A stretch of DNA of 64,000 nucleotides from Streptomyces taklimakanensis (GTDB lineage Bacteria; Actinomycetota; Actinomycetes; Streptomycetales; Streptomycetaceae), in assembly GCF_009709575.1 (NCBI RefSeq), contig NZ_WIXO01000001.1, positions 2,296,001-2,360,000 on the forward strand, in the 5' to 3' direction. Of this stretch, positions 8,247 to 17,218 are shown in pieces (positions within the stretch are counted from its first letter, which is position 1; each line of letters opens with the position of its first letter). The position numbers and the translations under genes were made by a program. The notes below the pieces were generated by a model. It saw only the letters and a list, made by a program, of their open reading frames with translations. It ran no database searches and was not told the DNA's origin.

Positions 8247-8471
8247 GTGCGAAAGCGTACCTTCAACATCCTGAACCGGTTCCGCTCCGGGACCGGAAAA
8301 CACTGCCGTCCTCGCGGCCGCCGACCGGCACGGCTGTCGACAGTGCGGCTCCCACCACCGTTGCCATCGGCCGCGAACCACCGACCGGAACCCGCCGTAG
8401 TGGTCGACGGCTTGCTCGTCCGTCCGTGGTCACCACGGCCGCGCCGCCGTCTGGTGGTGGTCGGTCGATGA
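8247..8471 (+). CDS. Small basic protein of unknown function (module 2 cargo)
   Basis: 74 residues from GTG 8247, preceded by GAAGGAG at about 8230. It begins MRKRTFNILNRF and is rich in Arg and Pro with no recognisable domain. Its stop overlaps the start of the next gene (ATGA), so the two are coupled. Reality is supported by the ribosome-binding site and coupling rather than by homology. Confidence 0.5.
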   Translation: MRKRTFNILNRFRSGTGKHCRPRGRRPARLSTVRLPPPLPSAANHRPEPAVVVDGLLVRPWSPRPRRRLVVVGR

Positions 8472-8686
8472 GCGAACCCGACGACTCCCGCATGACCCTG
8501 CGCGTGTCCCGTGACGGCGGCCGCACGTGGTCCCGTCCGGTCGTCGTCCGCGAAGGCGACCACCTGCCCGTACTCGACACGATGGCGTGGCCCCCGTGCG
8601 AGTGCCCGCGCTGCGAGCCGGCGCGGAGGCGCGAACGTCGGGCGCCGTCCTCACCGCGCGCCGTGGACCGGCGCTCTTGCCCATAG
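8468..8686 (+). CDS. Small conserved streptomycete protein with RDGGRTWS motif and Cys pair
   Basis: 72 residues from the ATG at 8468 that overlaps the previous stop by four bases. It starts MSEPDDSRMTLRVSRDGGRT and later has PPCECPRC, a CxCxxC-type metal or redox motif, then an Arg-rich tail. I recall short proteins of this look near small regulators in streptomycete integrative elements, but no function is known to me. It forms module 2 cargo with the gene before it. Confidence 0.65.
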   Translation: MSEPDDSRMTLRVSRDGGRTWSRPVVVREGDHLPVLDTMAWPPCECPRCEPARRRERRAPSSPRAVDRRSCP

Positions 8687-8770
8687 CCGCCGACGTCCCC
8701 GGCGCCCCGTCGCCCACCACGAGTGGCGGCGGGGCGTCCGTCGCACCGGCCCAGAGCGGGCGGGTGGCCG

Positions 8771-8800
8771 TCCTACAGGTCGAACACGGCCGTCACCGGC
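8771..8800. repeat. 30-bp direct repeat, copy B, at the xthA 3' end
   Basis: Identical to 7739-7768. It contains the xthA stop (8773-8775) and the preceding codons for PVTAVFDL. The 1032-bp spacing between copies encloses the GntR module 2 and its cargo. Confidence 0.75.
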
Positions 8801-9570
8801 GCGTGGTCGGACCACCGCCCGGCGTGGTCGGCGGCCCGTTCCACGTACGCCTTCACCGCCCGCTCGGCCAGCGGCTCGGTGGCCACGTGGTAGTCGATGC
8901 GCCAGCCCGCGTCGTTGTCGAAGGCCCGTCCACGGTAGGACCACCACGAGTACGGTCCGTCCTGGTCGGGGTGGAGGCGGCGGACGACGTCGGCGTAGCC
9001 CGCCTCGTCGAAGACACGTCCGAGCCAGGCGCGCTCCTCGGGCAGGAAGCCGGAGTTCTTCCGGTTGGCCTTCCAGTTCTTCAGGTCCGCCTCGCGGTGG
9101 GCGATGTTCCAGTCGCCGCAGACCAGGACCTCACGGCCGGTGGCGGCCGCCCGCTCGCGCAGGGAGGCCAGGTAGGGCAGGAACGCCGCCATGAAGCGCT
9201 CCTTCTCTTCCTGGCGCTCGGTGCCCACCTCGCCCGAGGGCAGGTAGAGGCTGGCGACGGTCAGGCCGGGGAGGTCCACCTCCAGGTAGCGGCCGGAGTC
9301 GGTGAACTCCGTCACGCCGAACCCCACCTGGACGCGCTCCGGCGCACGCCGGGTGAGCACCGCCACTCCCGCGCGTCCCTTGGTCGCCGCGGGGGCGTAC
9401 AGCGCGTGCCAACCCTCCGGTTCGCGCACGGCGTCCGGAAGTTGGTCCGGCTCGGCGCGCACCTCCTGGAGGCACACCACGTCCGCGTCCGTGGTGGCCA
9501 GCCACTGTGCGTAGCCCTTCTTGGCCGCGGCCCGCAGCCCGTTCACGTTGACCGTCGAAATCGTCAGCAC
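8773..9570 (-). CDS. xthA: Exodeoxyribonuclease III (AP endonuclease)
   Basis: 265 residues, the usual size for the family. It cuts DNA 5' to abasic sites and removes 3' blocking groups in base-excision repair. Seen motifs: ISTVNVNGLRAA at the start, CLQEVRAE (metal-binding Glu), YLPSGEVG, CGDWNIAHREADLKN (catalytic Asp/Asn), and the closing RIDYHV and SDHAPVTAVF (catalytic Asp and His). Its 3' end is duplicated 1 kb away, so it seems to be a chromosomal attachment site; the gene itself is intact. It is divergent from a GNAT gene with only 22 bp between starts. Confidence 0.93.
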   Translation of the reverse strand: MLTISTVNVNGLRAAAKKGYAQWLATTDADVVCLQEVRAEPDQLPDAVREPEGWHALYAPAATKGRAGVAVLTRRAPERVQVGFGVTEFTDSGRYLEVDLPGLTVASLYLPSGEVGTERQEEKERFMAAFLPYLASLRERAAATGREVLVCGDWNIAHREADLKNWKANRKNSGFLPEERAWLGRVFDEAGYADVVRRLHPDQDGPYSWWSYRGRAFDNDAGWRIDYHVATEPLAERAVKAYVERAADHAGRWSDHAPVTAVFDL

Positions 9571-9592
9571 CCGGGCACTTTACGATGCGGAT

Positions 9593-10072
9593 ATGCGCAT
9601 CGTGCCCACCCCCTTCGACCACCCCGACGCCGTGAAGCTCAACGACCTGGTGCAGCAGGAGTACGCCGAGCGGTACGGGAGCGAGGGCGACATCACCCCG
9701 CTGGACCCGTCGATGTTCCGGCCACCGAACGGCCTGTTCCTGGTCGCCTACGACGAGTTGGAGCGTCCCGTGGGCACCGGCGGCTGGCGCGCGATGGACG
9801 AGAACGAGGAGAACTACCGGGACGGTGACGCCGAGCTGAAGCGGATGTTCGTGGTCCGCGAGGCCCGCCGGCAGGGGCTGTCCCGCCGCGTCCTGGCCCT
9901 GCTGGAGGAGGACGCCCGGCAGGCGGGACGGCTCCGGATGGTGCTGGAGACCGGCACCATGCAGCCGGAGGCGATAGCGCTGTACGAGTCCAGTGGCTAC
10001 GTCCCGACCGAGAAGTTCGGGGTGTACCGCCACGAGCCGGGCAGCCGCTGCTACGCCAAGCCGCTGCGCTGA
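9593..10072 (+). CDS. GNAT-family N-acetyltransferase
   Basis: 159 residues from ATG 9593. The acetyl-CoA-binding core reads LKRMFVVREARRQGLSRRVL (the R-x-x-G-x-S/G loop), followed by LRMVLETGTMQPEAIALYES and the final strand PTEKFGVYRHEPGSRCY. The substrate is unknown. The start is 22 bp from the divergent xthA start, so the two promoters must overlap or one transcript is leaderless. Confidence 0.85.
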   Translation: MRIVPTPFDHPDAVKLNDLVQQEYAERYGSEGDITPLDPSMFRPPNGLFLVAYDELERPVGTGGWRAMDENEENYRDGDAELKRMFVVREARRQGLSRRVLALLEEDARQAGRLRMVLETGTMQPEAIALYESSGYVPTEKFGVYRHEPGSRCYAKPLR

Positions 10073-10141
10073 GCCGCAGCGACCACGCCCGGCCGTCGCG
10101 TCGAGCCGGGCGCCCGGCGGCCTGTGCCGCCCACCACGAGG

Positions 10142-10894
10142 TCAGCCCCGTTCCGTGACGGGTTCCGCGTACACCACCAGGTTGTTCCGGTAGCCGCCGC
10201 GGTCTCGGTCGTAGGGCGGGGCGCAGGTGACCAATGTCAGGACGGGACGCCCGTCGCGCCGGAACACCTCCTCGGGCAGCCGGTCCCGGGCCACCGTCTC
10301 GCGGGCCGTCACCTCGTACCGCACGGGTGGGGCGCCGCGTCGCTCGACGGTGACCGAGTCGCCCTCGCGGACCGCGTACAGCTTGGCGAAGGCGCCCAGT
10401 TCCCCGGTGCGGTCGTCCACGTGGCCGACCAGGACGGCCGAGCCGGCCGGTGCGCCCGGCGCCGGTCCGTGGCGGTACCAGCCCGCCTCACCGGCGTCCT
10501 CGGGGATCTCCGTCGTGCCGTCGCCGTCGACGCCGACCGGCACGGTCCGCGCGTTCAGGGAGACCTCGGGGACGCGCACGGCGGCCGGTTCGGCCGTCTC
10601 CTTGGGCGCGGTGCCCGTCGGGCCACCGTCATGGCCCCCGTACGACCGGCCCACAGCGGGTTCGGTGGCTCGCGGCCGGTCGCCGAAATCCGAGGGGGCC
10701 GAGGGGACGGTCGCTCCGGACGGCCACAGCGCCGTCCAGGCCGACAGCGCGGCCAGGGTCGCGGCCACGGCCCAGGCGGCCGCGACCGCCGCCCCGGACG
10801 GCCGCGCCGCTCTCCCGGGCCCGCACGGTGTTCCGCGCGGGCCTGGGGGCCTTTCCGGTGAGCCGGGAGCCGTGCCCCCGGGTGTGCCGCGCAC
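10142..10894 (-). CDS. Class E/F-like sortase, membrane-anchored
   Basis: About 250 residues using GTG 10894 (GGAG 12 bases upstream); the frame is open further upstream to 11071, so the start is uncertain. One transmembrane segment (AAVAAAWAVAATLAALSAW) leads to a Pro/Gly-rich stalk and the sortase domain. The catalytic His is in LVGHVDDRTGELGAF, the Cys in LTLVTCAPPYD, and the Arg follows in RDRGGYRNNLVVYAEP. These transpeptidases join surface proteins or pilins to the wall. No substrate gene lies nearby. Confidence 0.85.
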   Translation of the reverse strand: MRGTPGGTAPGSPERPPGPRGTPCGPGRAARPSGAAVAAAWAVAATLAALSAWTALWPSGATVPSAPSDFGDRPRATEPAVGRSYGGHDGGPTGTAPKETAEPAAVRVPEVSLNARTVPVGVDGDGTTEIPEDAGEAGWYRHGPAPGAPAGSAVLVGHVDDRTGELGAFAKLYAVREGDSVTVERRGAPPVRYEVTARETVARDRLPEEVFRRDGRPVLTLVTCAPPYDRDRGGYRNNLVVYAEPVTERG

Positions 10895-11322
10895 GGCCGT
10901 CAGCCGCTCCGAGAGGACCGGCGGCGGGACTTCCCTTCGTGAAGGCCCTGTTCGACCGGGGGCTTCACCACTGCTCCGAACGGCCGGCCTCGTCGGACAC
11001 ATCGCGTGACGGGATCTTCCGCCGGTGTCTGCGGCAGCCGGCGGGCACGCCGACACCCGGCACACCGGCACACAGCGTCGCCGTCACGGGTGGGATCGGG
11101 TCGGTCCGTTCGGATTCCTCGGGCGGAGCCCGTCGCGCCGCCCCCCAACGACCGGCGGCGTCTGCGCTTCTCCTTCTCACGAGCCGATCGGGGTGGCGCC
11201 TGAGCCAGTATGGGATGCCGCACGGTGGTCTGCCACTTGTCGACGCCTCCGCACCGGGCGGGCGGTCGATCCCCCGCCGTCCGCCCGCCCCGAACACGCG
11301 CCGAACGGCCCCCGTCAACGCA

Positions 11323-11359
11323 GAGATCCCGCCCGATCTGCACGATCGGACGGGATCTC
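11323..11359 (-). terminator. Hairpin downstream of tRNA-Ala
   Basis: 16-base arms (11323-11338 and 11344-11359) pair with one mismatch around a five-base loop, 40 bp past the tRNA 3' end. Confidence 0.65.
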
Positions 11360-11398
11360 GTCAGCCGTTCCCGAGTGAACCCGGGAGAGGCCCTGATG

Positions 11399-11472
11399 TG
11401 GACCTGAGGGGATTTGAACCCCTGACCCCCTCGATGCGAACGAGGTGCGCTACCGGACTGCGCTACAGGCCC
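11399..11472 (-). tRNA. tRNA-Ala (anticodon CGC)
   Basis: On the minus strand the cloverleaf reads: acceptor GGGCCTG pairing with CAGGTCC, D arm GCGC/GCGC, anticodon stem CCTCG/CGAGG with loop TTCGCAT (anticodon CGC) and T arm GGGGTTCAAATCCCC. CCA is not encoded. A hairpin terminator follows. Confidence 0.93.
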
Positions 11473-11576
11473 TTGCAACGGGTGAAACCTTAGCATCCCC
11501 ATCGCCGTGCGCAGAAATCCGTTCCCGTGCCGGCCGTCGTCGCGCGGCGGCCGGGGAGGGGCCGGACGGGCGCCGG

Positions 11577-12722
11577 TCACTCGTTGGCGGCGCGGGGGCG
11601 GTCCTCGTCGGCGTACTGGTCGAACAGCGGGGTCTGCCGGCGCGGGGCCGGCCCAGCCGAGGAGGGGGACGGTGTGGCGGCGGAGGAGGAGGCGGCGGAG
11701 GGGGACGGCGTGGCGGCCGTAGTGGAGCGGGCCGAGCTCCACGCGTCCGGGGCGCCCAGATCGACACCGCCCGCGGTGCGCGGGGCGACCGGGGCGTTGA
11801 CGTAGGTGGGCAGCGGTACGGGGGTGGGCTCCCAGCCGCTCTGCGCCGGGGCGCGCTCGCGGCGCTGGGCGTCCACCCACTCGGCGTGGTCGGTCTGCTC
11901 CACCAGGGCCCGTCGTTCGGTGTCCTCCGGTCCGGGCGCCGGTTCGGGTCGCGCTTCGGCGGGCGGTGCCGGGGCCTTGGGGGCGGAGGAGGCGGAGGAG
12001 GCGGAGGAGGCGGACGCGGGGGCCGGGGAGGAGGCGCCGGCGGGGGCCGCGCGGCGTTCCCGCAGCCGTCGGGCGGCGGCTTCGGCACGGCGCTGGTCCA
12101 TGACGAACTCGAAGCGGCGGCGTTCCTGGGCCCGCATGTGGGCGATGTAGGCGCTCAGCAGTCCGGCGGGGATCGCCGGGGCCCAGAGGAAGGCGACGCC
12201 GCCGACCGCCGCGACGACCGCGCCGAGCGTGAAGGCCAGGAAGAGGACCATGGTGGTGCGGCGGCGGCGGGCGAGCAGCTTGGCCCGGCGCTTGTTGCCG
12301 GTGCGTTCCTCGTGGTCGGCGCGTCCCGCTCGGGCGGCGAAGTGGTCGGCGCGGGTGGGCGACAGCGGGTGGCGGATCTCGGTGGGCGCCTCGGAGCGGG
12401 CCATCGTGGCCGGACCGGGCACGGTGTGTCGCTCGGTCGCGGGGTTGGCGAGGGCCCGGACGTCGACGCCGTCCGGGGCGACGGGGTCGTCACCGTCGGC
12501 CTGGCCGCGTTCCCCGAGCCCGTCGAACCCGTCCGAGCCCTTCAGGCTCCTGGCGTATCGACGCTCCATCGCCGCCCGGCCGGACAGCAGCCGGATGGCC
12601 GTGCCGAAGCGCTCCGTCGGACGAGCCTCGTTGAGCTCGTCCTGCCGGCGGAGCCACATCGGTACCAGGTAGGCGGCCCAGGCTCCGACGAGGGCTGCGT
12701 AGATGAGGCCGCTGCTGCTCAC
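11577..12722 (-). CDS. sepX: SepX/GlpR-type divisome membrane protein
   Basis: 381 residues. An N-terminal membrane segment (GLIYAALVGAWAAYLVPMWL) is followed by a long linker. A hydrophobic hairpin (TTMVLFLAFTLGAVVAAVGG, then FLWAPAIPAGLLSAYIAHM) and an Ala/Pro/Ser-rich disordered tail complete it. This is the architecture of the actinobacterial membrane protein called SepX in Streptomyces and GlpR in Corynebacterium, which binds the gephyrin-like protein Glp and links to FtsZ and Wag31/DivIVA. The glp candidate lies 2 kb upstream in the same gene string, the known synteny. An AT-rich stretch at 12780-12900 is its probable own promoter. Confidence 0.85.
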   Translation of the reverse strand: MSSSGLIYAALVGAWAAYLVPMWLRRQDELNEARPTERFGTAIRLLSGRAAMERRYARSLKGSDGFDGLGERGQADGDDPVAPDGVDVRALANPATERHTVPGPATMARSEAPTEIRHPLSPTRADHFAARAGRADHEERTGNKRRAKLLARRRRTTMVLFLAFTLGAVVAAVGGVAFLWAPAIPAGLLSAYIAHMRAQERRRFEFVMDQRRAEAAARRLRERRAAPAGASSPAPASASSASSASSAPKAPAPPAEARPEPAPGPEDTERRALVEQTDHAEWVDAQRRERAPAQSGWEPTPVPLPTYVNAPVAPRTAGGVDLGAPDAWSSARSTTAATPSPSAASSSAATPSPSSAGPAPRRQTPLFDQYADEDRPRAANE

Positions 12723-12894
12723 GTCTCACACCGTAGAGGGGTTTGGTGAGGGCCATACGCCAATTGGCGCGGTGTGTCGCACGATCTGGCTGATATCTCA
12801 ACCGTTTTTTGTGATTGCGTCGGCCTGTCGTCGCGAATGCGTCCGACTCATGAACCGAAGATGCTCAATCCGCAGTCAATATCGAACATTTATT

Positions 12895-13539
12895 TTATTT
12901 CCGCGGAGTTCCCGGGGCTCCCGGGCTTCCGTGGTTCGTCCTCCCGTGGAGGCGGTTCAGCATCCCCTCCGGCACTTCCTCCGTGGTCAGGGCGTAGACC
13001 AGGTGGTCGCGCCAGGCGCCGTCGATGTGGAGATAACGCGGCCGCAGCCCCTCCTCGCGGAATCCGAGTTTCTCCACCACCCGACGGCTGGGCCCGTTCT
13101 CCGGACGGATACAGACCTCGATCCGGTGCAACCCGACGGCGCCGAAGCAGTGGTCGACGGCGAGCGCGACGGCCGTGGGCATCACACCGCGTCCGGCCAC
13201 CTCGCGATCGATCCAGTAACCGATGTGTCCGGAGCACATCGAGCCCCAGGTGATTCCGGCCACCGTCAACTGCCCGACCAGCCGCCCCTGGTACTCGACC
13301 ACGAACGGCAGCATCCGCCCCGCCTGCGCCTCCGACCTCAGGTGGCGGACCATCTGCCGGTACGTCGGCCGCCGGGCCGGCAGATGGCCGGGCGGGGCGG
13401 GCGGAACCGTGGCCTCCCAGGGGCGCAGCCAGTCGCGGTTGCGCTGGTTGACCTCGCGCCAGGCGCGGTGGTCGCGCAGCCTTATGGGGCGGAGGGTCAC
13501 ATCGCCCTCCGTCAGCTCGACCGGCCAGGGAGCGGTCAA
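12895..13539 (-). CDS. rimJ: RimJ-type GNAT protein acetyltransferase
   Basis: 214 residues. The start is TTG 13539, whose last bases overlap the mog stop (TTGA), with GGAG just upstream inside mog. The order is strand LRPIRLRDHRAWREV, then FVVEYQGRLVGQLTVAGI, the CoA loop GYWIDREVAGRGVMPTAVAL, and GLHRIEVCIRPENGPSRRVV with EKLGFREEGL. RimJ-like enzymes acetylate N-termini of ribosomal or other proteins. Neighbours are mog, moaC, glp and galU in the same direction, with coupled translation for at least rimJ-mog-moaC. Confidence 0.88.
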   Translation of the reverse strand: MTAPWPVELTEGDVTLRPIRLRDHRAWREVNQRNRDWLRPWEATVPPAPPGHLPARRPTYRQMVRHLRSEAQAGRMLPFVVEYQGRLVGQLTVAGITWGSMCSGHIGYWIDREVAGRGVMPTAVALAVDHCFGAVGLHRIEVCIRPENGPSRRVVEKLGFREEGLRPRYLHIDGAWRDHLVYALTTEEVPEGMLNRLHGRTNHGSPGAPGTPRK

Positions 13540-14132
13540 CGCTCCGTGTCCTTTCCCGGTTTCCCCGTCGGAGCGTCCTCGCGGGGGTGGTCGCCGCCGC
13601 GGATCTGGTCCACGGCGTGCGCCAGCAGGCCCTCCAGCACGGCGAGGCCGTCGCGCACCCCTCCGGTGGAGCCGGGGAGGTTGACGACCAGCGTGGTGCC
13701 CGCCACGCCCGCCGTGCCACGCGAGAGGGCGGCGGTGGGGACCTTGGCGAGTCCGGCGGCGCGGATCGCCTCGGGGATGCCGGGGATCTCGTACTCCAGC
13801 ACGGCCCGGGTCATCTCGGGGGTGCGGTCGGTGGGCGAGACGCCGGTGCCGCCGGTGGTGAGCACCACGTCGTAGCCGGCGGCGACGGCCTCGCGCAGCG
13901 CCTGACGCACCGGTTCGCCGTCGGGGACGACGCGGGGGCCGTCGGCGGTGAGGCCCATCCGGTCCAGGGCCTCCACCAGCAGGGGGCCGGTGGTGTCGGA
14001 GTAGACGCCGGCCGCGGCACGGTTGGAGACGGTGACGGCCAGGGCGCGACCCCGCGCGTCGTGCGCTCCGCGCGCCTTGGGTTCGAGGGACTCGGCGGCC
14101 GTGTCGCCGACGGGTGCGTGCCCGGCGCTCAT
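13536..14132 (-). CDS. mog: Molybdopterin adenylyltransferase / MogA-type
   Basis: 198 residues from ATG 14132, overlapping the moaC stop (ATGA). It shows the MogA/MoaB fold: [20 protein letters not shown] at the start and [19 protein letters not shown], the conserved GGTG-x-x-x-x-D molybdopterin-binding loop. [12 protein letters not shown] and [20 protein letters not shown] follow. It adenylates molybdopterin before metal insertion by MoeA. Basic C-terminal tail. Confidence 0.9.
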   Translation of the reverse strand: MSAGHAPVGDTAAESLEPKARGAHDARGRALAVTVSNRAAAGVYSDTTGPLLVEALDRMGLTADGPRVVPDGEPVRQALREAVAAGYDVVLTTGGTGVSPTDRTPEMTRAVLEYEIPGIPEAIRAAGLAKVPTAALSRGTAGVAGTTLVVNLPGSTGGVRDGLAVLEGLLAHAVDQIRGGDHPREDAPTGKPGKDTER

Positions 14133-14638
14133 CGGGCCCGCTCCCAGTCCCCGGAGGCGCCCCCGGTCTTCTCCTCCACCCGCACGTCGGTGATGACGGC
14201 CCCCTTGTCGACGGCCTTGACCATGTCGACGACGGTGAGTGCCGCCACCGACACCGCCGTCAGCGCCTCCATCTCCACTCCGGTGCGGTCGGTGGTGCGC
14301 ACCGTCGCGGTGATCTCCACCGCGTCGTCGGCCACGGACAGGTCCACCTTCACCCCGGACAGGGCCAGCGGGTGGCACAGCGGTACGAGGTCGGGGGTGC
14401 GCTTGGCGCCCATGATCCCGGCGATGCGGGCGGTGGCGAGCGCGTCGCCCTTGGGCACGCCCTCGCCCCGCAGCAGCTCCACCACGCGCGGCGCGACGAG
14501 CACGCGTCCGGTGGCACGCGCGGTGCGGGCGGTGACCTCCTTGGCCGAGACGTCGACCATCCGGGCGGCTCCCGCCTCGTCGATGTGGGTGAGGCTCCCG
14601 GCCGAGTCGCCGGTGCCCGCCTGTCGCACGCTGCTCAT
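14129..14638 (-). CDS. moaC: Cyclic pyranopterin monophosphate synthase
   Basis: 169 residues from ATG 14638, chosen because GGGAGAG precedes it. It converts the MoaA product into cyclic pyranopterin monophosphate. Seen: [20 protein letters not shown], then [18 protein letters not shown] (catalytic His), and [20 protein letters not shown] with DMVKAVDKG (catalytic Lys/Asp), all in family order. It is coupled to mog. Confidence 0.93.
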   Translation of the reverse strand: MSSVRQAGTGDSAGSLTHIDEAGAARMVDVSAKEVTARTARATGRVLVAPRVVELLRGEGVPKGDALATARIAGIMGAKRTPDLVPLCHPLALSGVKVDLSVADDAVEITATVRTTDRTGVEMEALTAVSVAALTVVDMVKAVDKGAVITDVRVEEKTGGASGDWERAR

Positions 14639-14711
14639 CGCTCTCCCGCGTCGGACCATGTGGACCACAGTGGGCGTCAACGGTACCCGCAGGTTCGTGG
14701 GCCCGGCCGCC

Positions 14712-16142
14712 TCAGTCCAGGAGCACGGCTTCCAGTTCGTCGCCCCGGGCGATCTCGGTGGTCCGCTCGGGTACGACGATCAGCGCGTCGGCGCGCGCCA
14801 GGGAGCCCAGCAGGTGGGATCCGGGGCCGCCCACCGGCCGTACCGTGCCGATCTCCTCGCCGTCCGCCGGAGGCTCGTACCGGCCGCGCAGGAACTGCCG
14901 TTTGCCCTCGGGGGAGGTGAGCGGTGCGGAGTCGTCCGGCTCCACGCGGGCGCGGACGGTGCGCCGGTCCGCGGGGTCCAGCCCCATCAGGGCGCGCAGG
15001 GCCGGGCGGACGAACAACTCGAAGGAGACGTAGGAGCTGACCGGGTTGCCGGGCAGGGCGAACAGCGGAACGGCGTCGGGGCCGACCAGACCGAAGCCCT
15101 GCGGCTTGCCGGGCTGCATGGCCAACCGGCGGAACTCCACGCTCCGGGTGGGTGGAGGGGGCTTCCGGCGGCCCTTCTCGCGGTCCGGCCCGTCCTCGTG
15201 CCCGTCCCCGTCCCCGTCGCGGCCACGGTCGCGGTCGTCGGACTCCTCGGGGAGACCGCCGCCCAGGGCGGTGCCCGCCAGGTCGGTCAGCGCCTCCTTG
15301 ACCACGTCGTACGCCCCGACGCTGACGCCACCGCTGGTGACGATGGCGTCCGCGCGCACCAGCTGGTCCTCGATCACCGTGCGCAGGGTGGTGGCGTCGT
15401 CGGCCACCGCGTCGACGCGGTAGGCGATGGCGCCCGCGGCCCGGGCGGCGGCGGTGAGGACGTAACTGTTGGAGTCGTGGATCCGGCCGGGGCCCAACGG
15501 GAGGCCGGGCCGGACGAGTTCACTGCCGGTGGAGAGCACCACCACGCGCGGGCGCGGCCGTACCCGCACCGTGGCGCGGCCGACGGCGGCCAGCAGGCCG
15601 ATCTGGGCCGGGCCCAGGATGGTCCCGGCCTCCAGGGCGACCGCGCCGGCACGCAGGTCGCCGCCCTTGTCGCGCACGTACTGCCGGGCCTCCACGGGCC
15701 GGTGGACGCGGACCTCGCCACCCGCGCCGGACGGGTCGGCGCTGTGGGCGGCCATGGTGTCGACCGGGCCGCCACCGGTGCCGCCGTCGGTCCACTCCAC
15801 GGGCACGACGGCGTCGGCGCCGGGCGGCAGCGGGGCGCCGGTCATCACGCGGGCGGCCCGGCCGGGGCCGACGTCCGGGACGGTGCCGCTGCCGGCCGCC
15901 ACGTCCCCGACGACCTCCAGCACCACCGGCTCGTCCTCGCTCGCCTTCGCCACGTCGTCCGCGCGGACGGCGTAGCCGTCCATGGAGCTGTTGTCGAAGG
16001 GCGGCAGGGAGACGGACGCCAGGACGTCCTCGACCAGTACGCACCCCTGGGCGTCGAGCAGGTGCAGCTCGATGGGCTCCAGGGGGCGCACCGACCGCAG
16101 GACGTCGGCCAAGTGGTCGTCGACGGTCCAGGTCCCGGCCAC
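14712..16142 (-). CDS. glp: Gephyrin-like molybdopterin molybdotransferase (MoeA/Glp)
   Basis: 476 residues from GTG 16142, four bases after the galU stop. MoeA marks are [81 protein letters not shown] and [12 protein letters not shown] with [17 protein letters not shown] charged insertion rich in D, R, G and K lies near residues 330-360. In actinobacteria the copy next to sepX/glpR is the division protein Glp, which keeps the MoeA fold. Whether this copy still inserts molybdenum cannot be told from sequence. Confidence 0.87.
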   Translation of the reverse strand: MAGTWTVDDHLADVLRSVRPLEPIELHLLDAQGCVLVEDVLASVSLPPFDNSSMDGYAVRADDVAKASEDEPVVLEVVGDVAAGSGTVPDVGPGRAARVMTGAPLPPGADAVVPVEWTDGGTGGGPVDTMAAHSADPSGAGGEVRVHRPVEARQYVRDKGGDLRAGAVALEAGTILGPAQIGLLAAVGRATVRVRPRPRVVVLSTGSELVRPGLPLGPGRIHDSNSYVLTAAARAAGAIAYRVDAVADDATTLRTVIEDQLVRADAIVTSGGVSVGAYDVVKEALTDLAGTALGGGLPEESDDRDRGRDGDGDGHEDGPDREKGRRKPPPPTRSVEFRRLAMQPGKPQGFGLVGPDAVPLFALPGNPVSSYVSFELFVRPALRALMGLDPADRRTVRARVEPDDSAPLTSPEGKRQFLRGRYEPPADGEEIGTVRPVGGPGSHLLGSLARADALIVVPERTTEIARGDELEAVLLD

Positions 16143-16146
16143 GGTC

Positions 16147-17049
16147 CTACAGCTCCTTCGTGGCGAAGTCGCGCAGCCAGGAGCGGAACTCGGGGCCGAG
16201 GTCCTCGCGCTCGCAGGCCAGACGCACGATGGCGCGCAGGTAGTCGCCGCGGTCGCCGGTGTCGTAGCGGCGGCCCTTGAAGACCACGCCGTGCACCGGG
16301 CCGCCGATGGAGGGGTCGGCGGCGAGGGTCTGGAGGGCGTCGGTGATCTGGATCTCGCCACCGCGGCCGGGCTCGGTCTTGCGCAGCACCTCGAAGACCG
16401 CCGGGTCGAGGACGTAGCGGCCGATGACGGCCAGGTTGCTGGGGGCCTCCTCGCGGGAGGGCTTCTCCACCAGGTCGGAGACGCGTACGACGTCGTCGTC
16501 CCCGGTGGGCTTGGCGACGGCACAGCCGTAGAGGTGGATGCTGGAGGGATCGACCTCCAACAGCGCCACGACGCTGCCGCCGTGGGTGGCCTGCACCTCG
16601 ATCATGCGCTCCAGCAGCGGATCGCGCGGGTCGATCAGGTCGTCGCCGAGCAGCACGGCGAAGGGCTGGTCGCCGACGTGCGGGGCGGCGCACAGGATCG
16701 CGTGGCCCAGGCCCTTGGGGTCGCCCTGGCGCACGTAGTGGATGGTGGCGAGGTCGGTGGACTCCTGGACGCGGGTGAGCTTGGCCTCGTCGCCCTTGCT
16801 CCGCAGCACCTCCTCCAACTCGTAGTTGCGGTCGAAGTGGTCCTCCAGTGGACGCTTGTTGCGACCGGTCACCATGAGGACGTCGGGGAGTCCGGCGGCG
16901 ACGGCCTCCTCCACCACATACTGGATCGCGGGCTTGTCGACGACCGGCAACATCTCCTTGGGAGTGGCCTTCGTCGCCGGAAGGAAGCGGGTTCCGAGCC
17001 CTGCGGCCGGGATGACGGCCTTGGTGATCCGTGTACGTGAGGTAGTCAT
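16147..17049 (-). CDS. galU: UTP-glucose-1-phosphate uridylyltransferase
   Basis: 300 residues from ATG 17049. It makes UDP-glucose for glycans and cell-wall sugars. The nucleotide-binding N-terminus AVIPAAGLGTRFLPATKATP is intact, followed by EMLPVVDKPAIQYVVEEAVA, LGHAILCAAPHVG, the Mg-binding LLGDDLID, and FKGRRYDTGDRGDYLRA. Heads the minus-strand string galU-glp-moaC-mog-rimJ-sepX and is divergent from the cyclo-ligase gene over 169 bp. Confidence 0.95.
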   Translation of the reverse strand: MTTSRTRITKAVIPAAGLGTRFLPATKATPKEMLPVVDKPAIQYVVEEAVAAGLPDVLMVTGRNKRPLEDHFDRNYELEEVLRSKGDEAKLTRVQESTDLATIHYVRQGDPKGLGHAILCAAPHVGDQPFAVLLGDDLIDPRDPLLERMIEVQATHGGSVVALLEVDPSSIHLYGCAVAKPTGDDDVVRVSDLVEKPSREEAPSNLAVIGRYVLDPAVFEVLRKTEPGRGGEIQITDALQTLAADPSIGGPVHGVVFKGRRYDTGDRGDYLRAIVRLACEREDLGPEFRSWLRDFATKEL

Positions 17050-17218
17050 GTCAGCACCATAGCCGTAGGTTTGATACGGAACGCGCAGATCCTGTGGCTC
17101 TGCTGCGGTTCGTGGACGTTCGTCCCGGCGGGGAAAGCACAATGCCGGGTCGTCAGGATGATAATCCGCGCGCCTCGGTGGAGGCCGGGCGGAACCGAGC
17201 CCGGGAGGTGAACACGGC

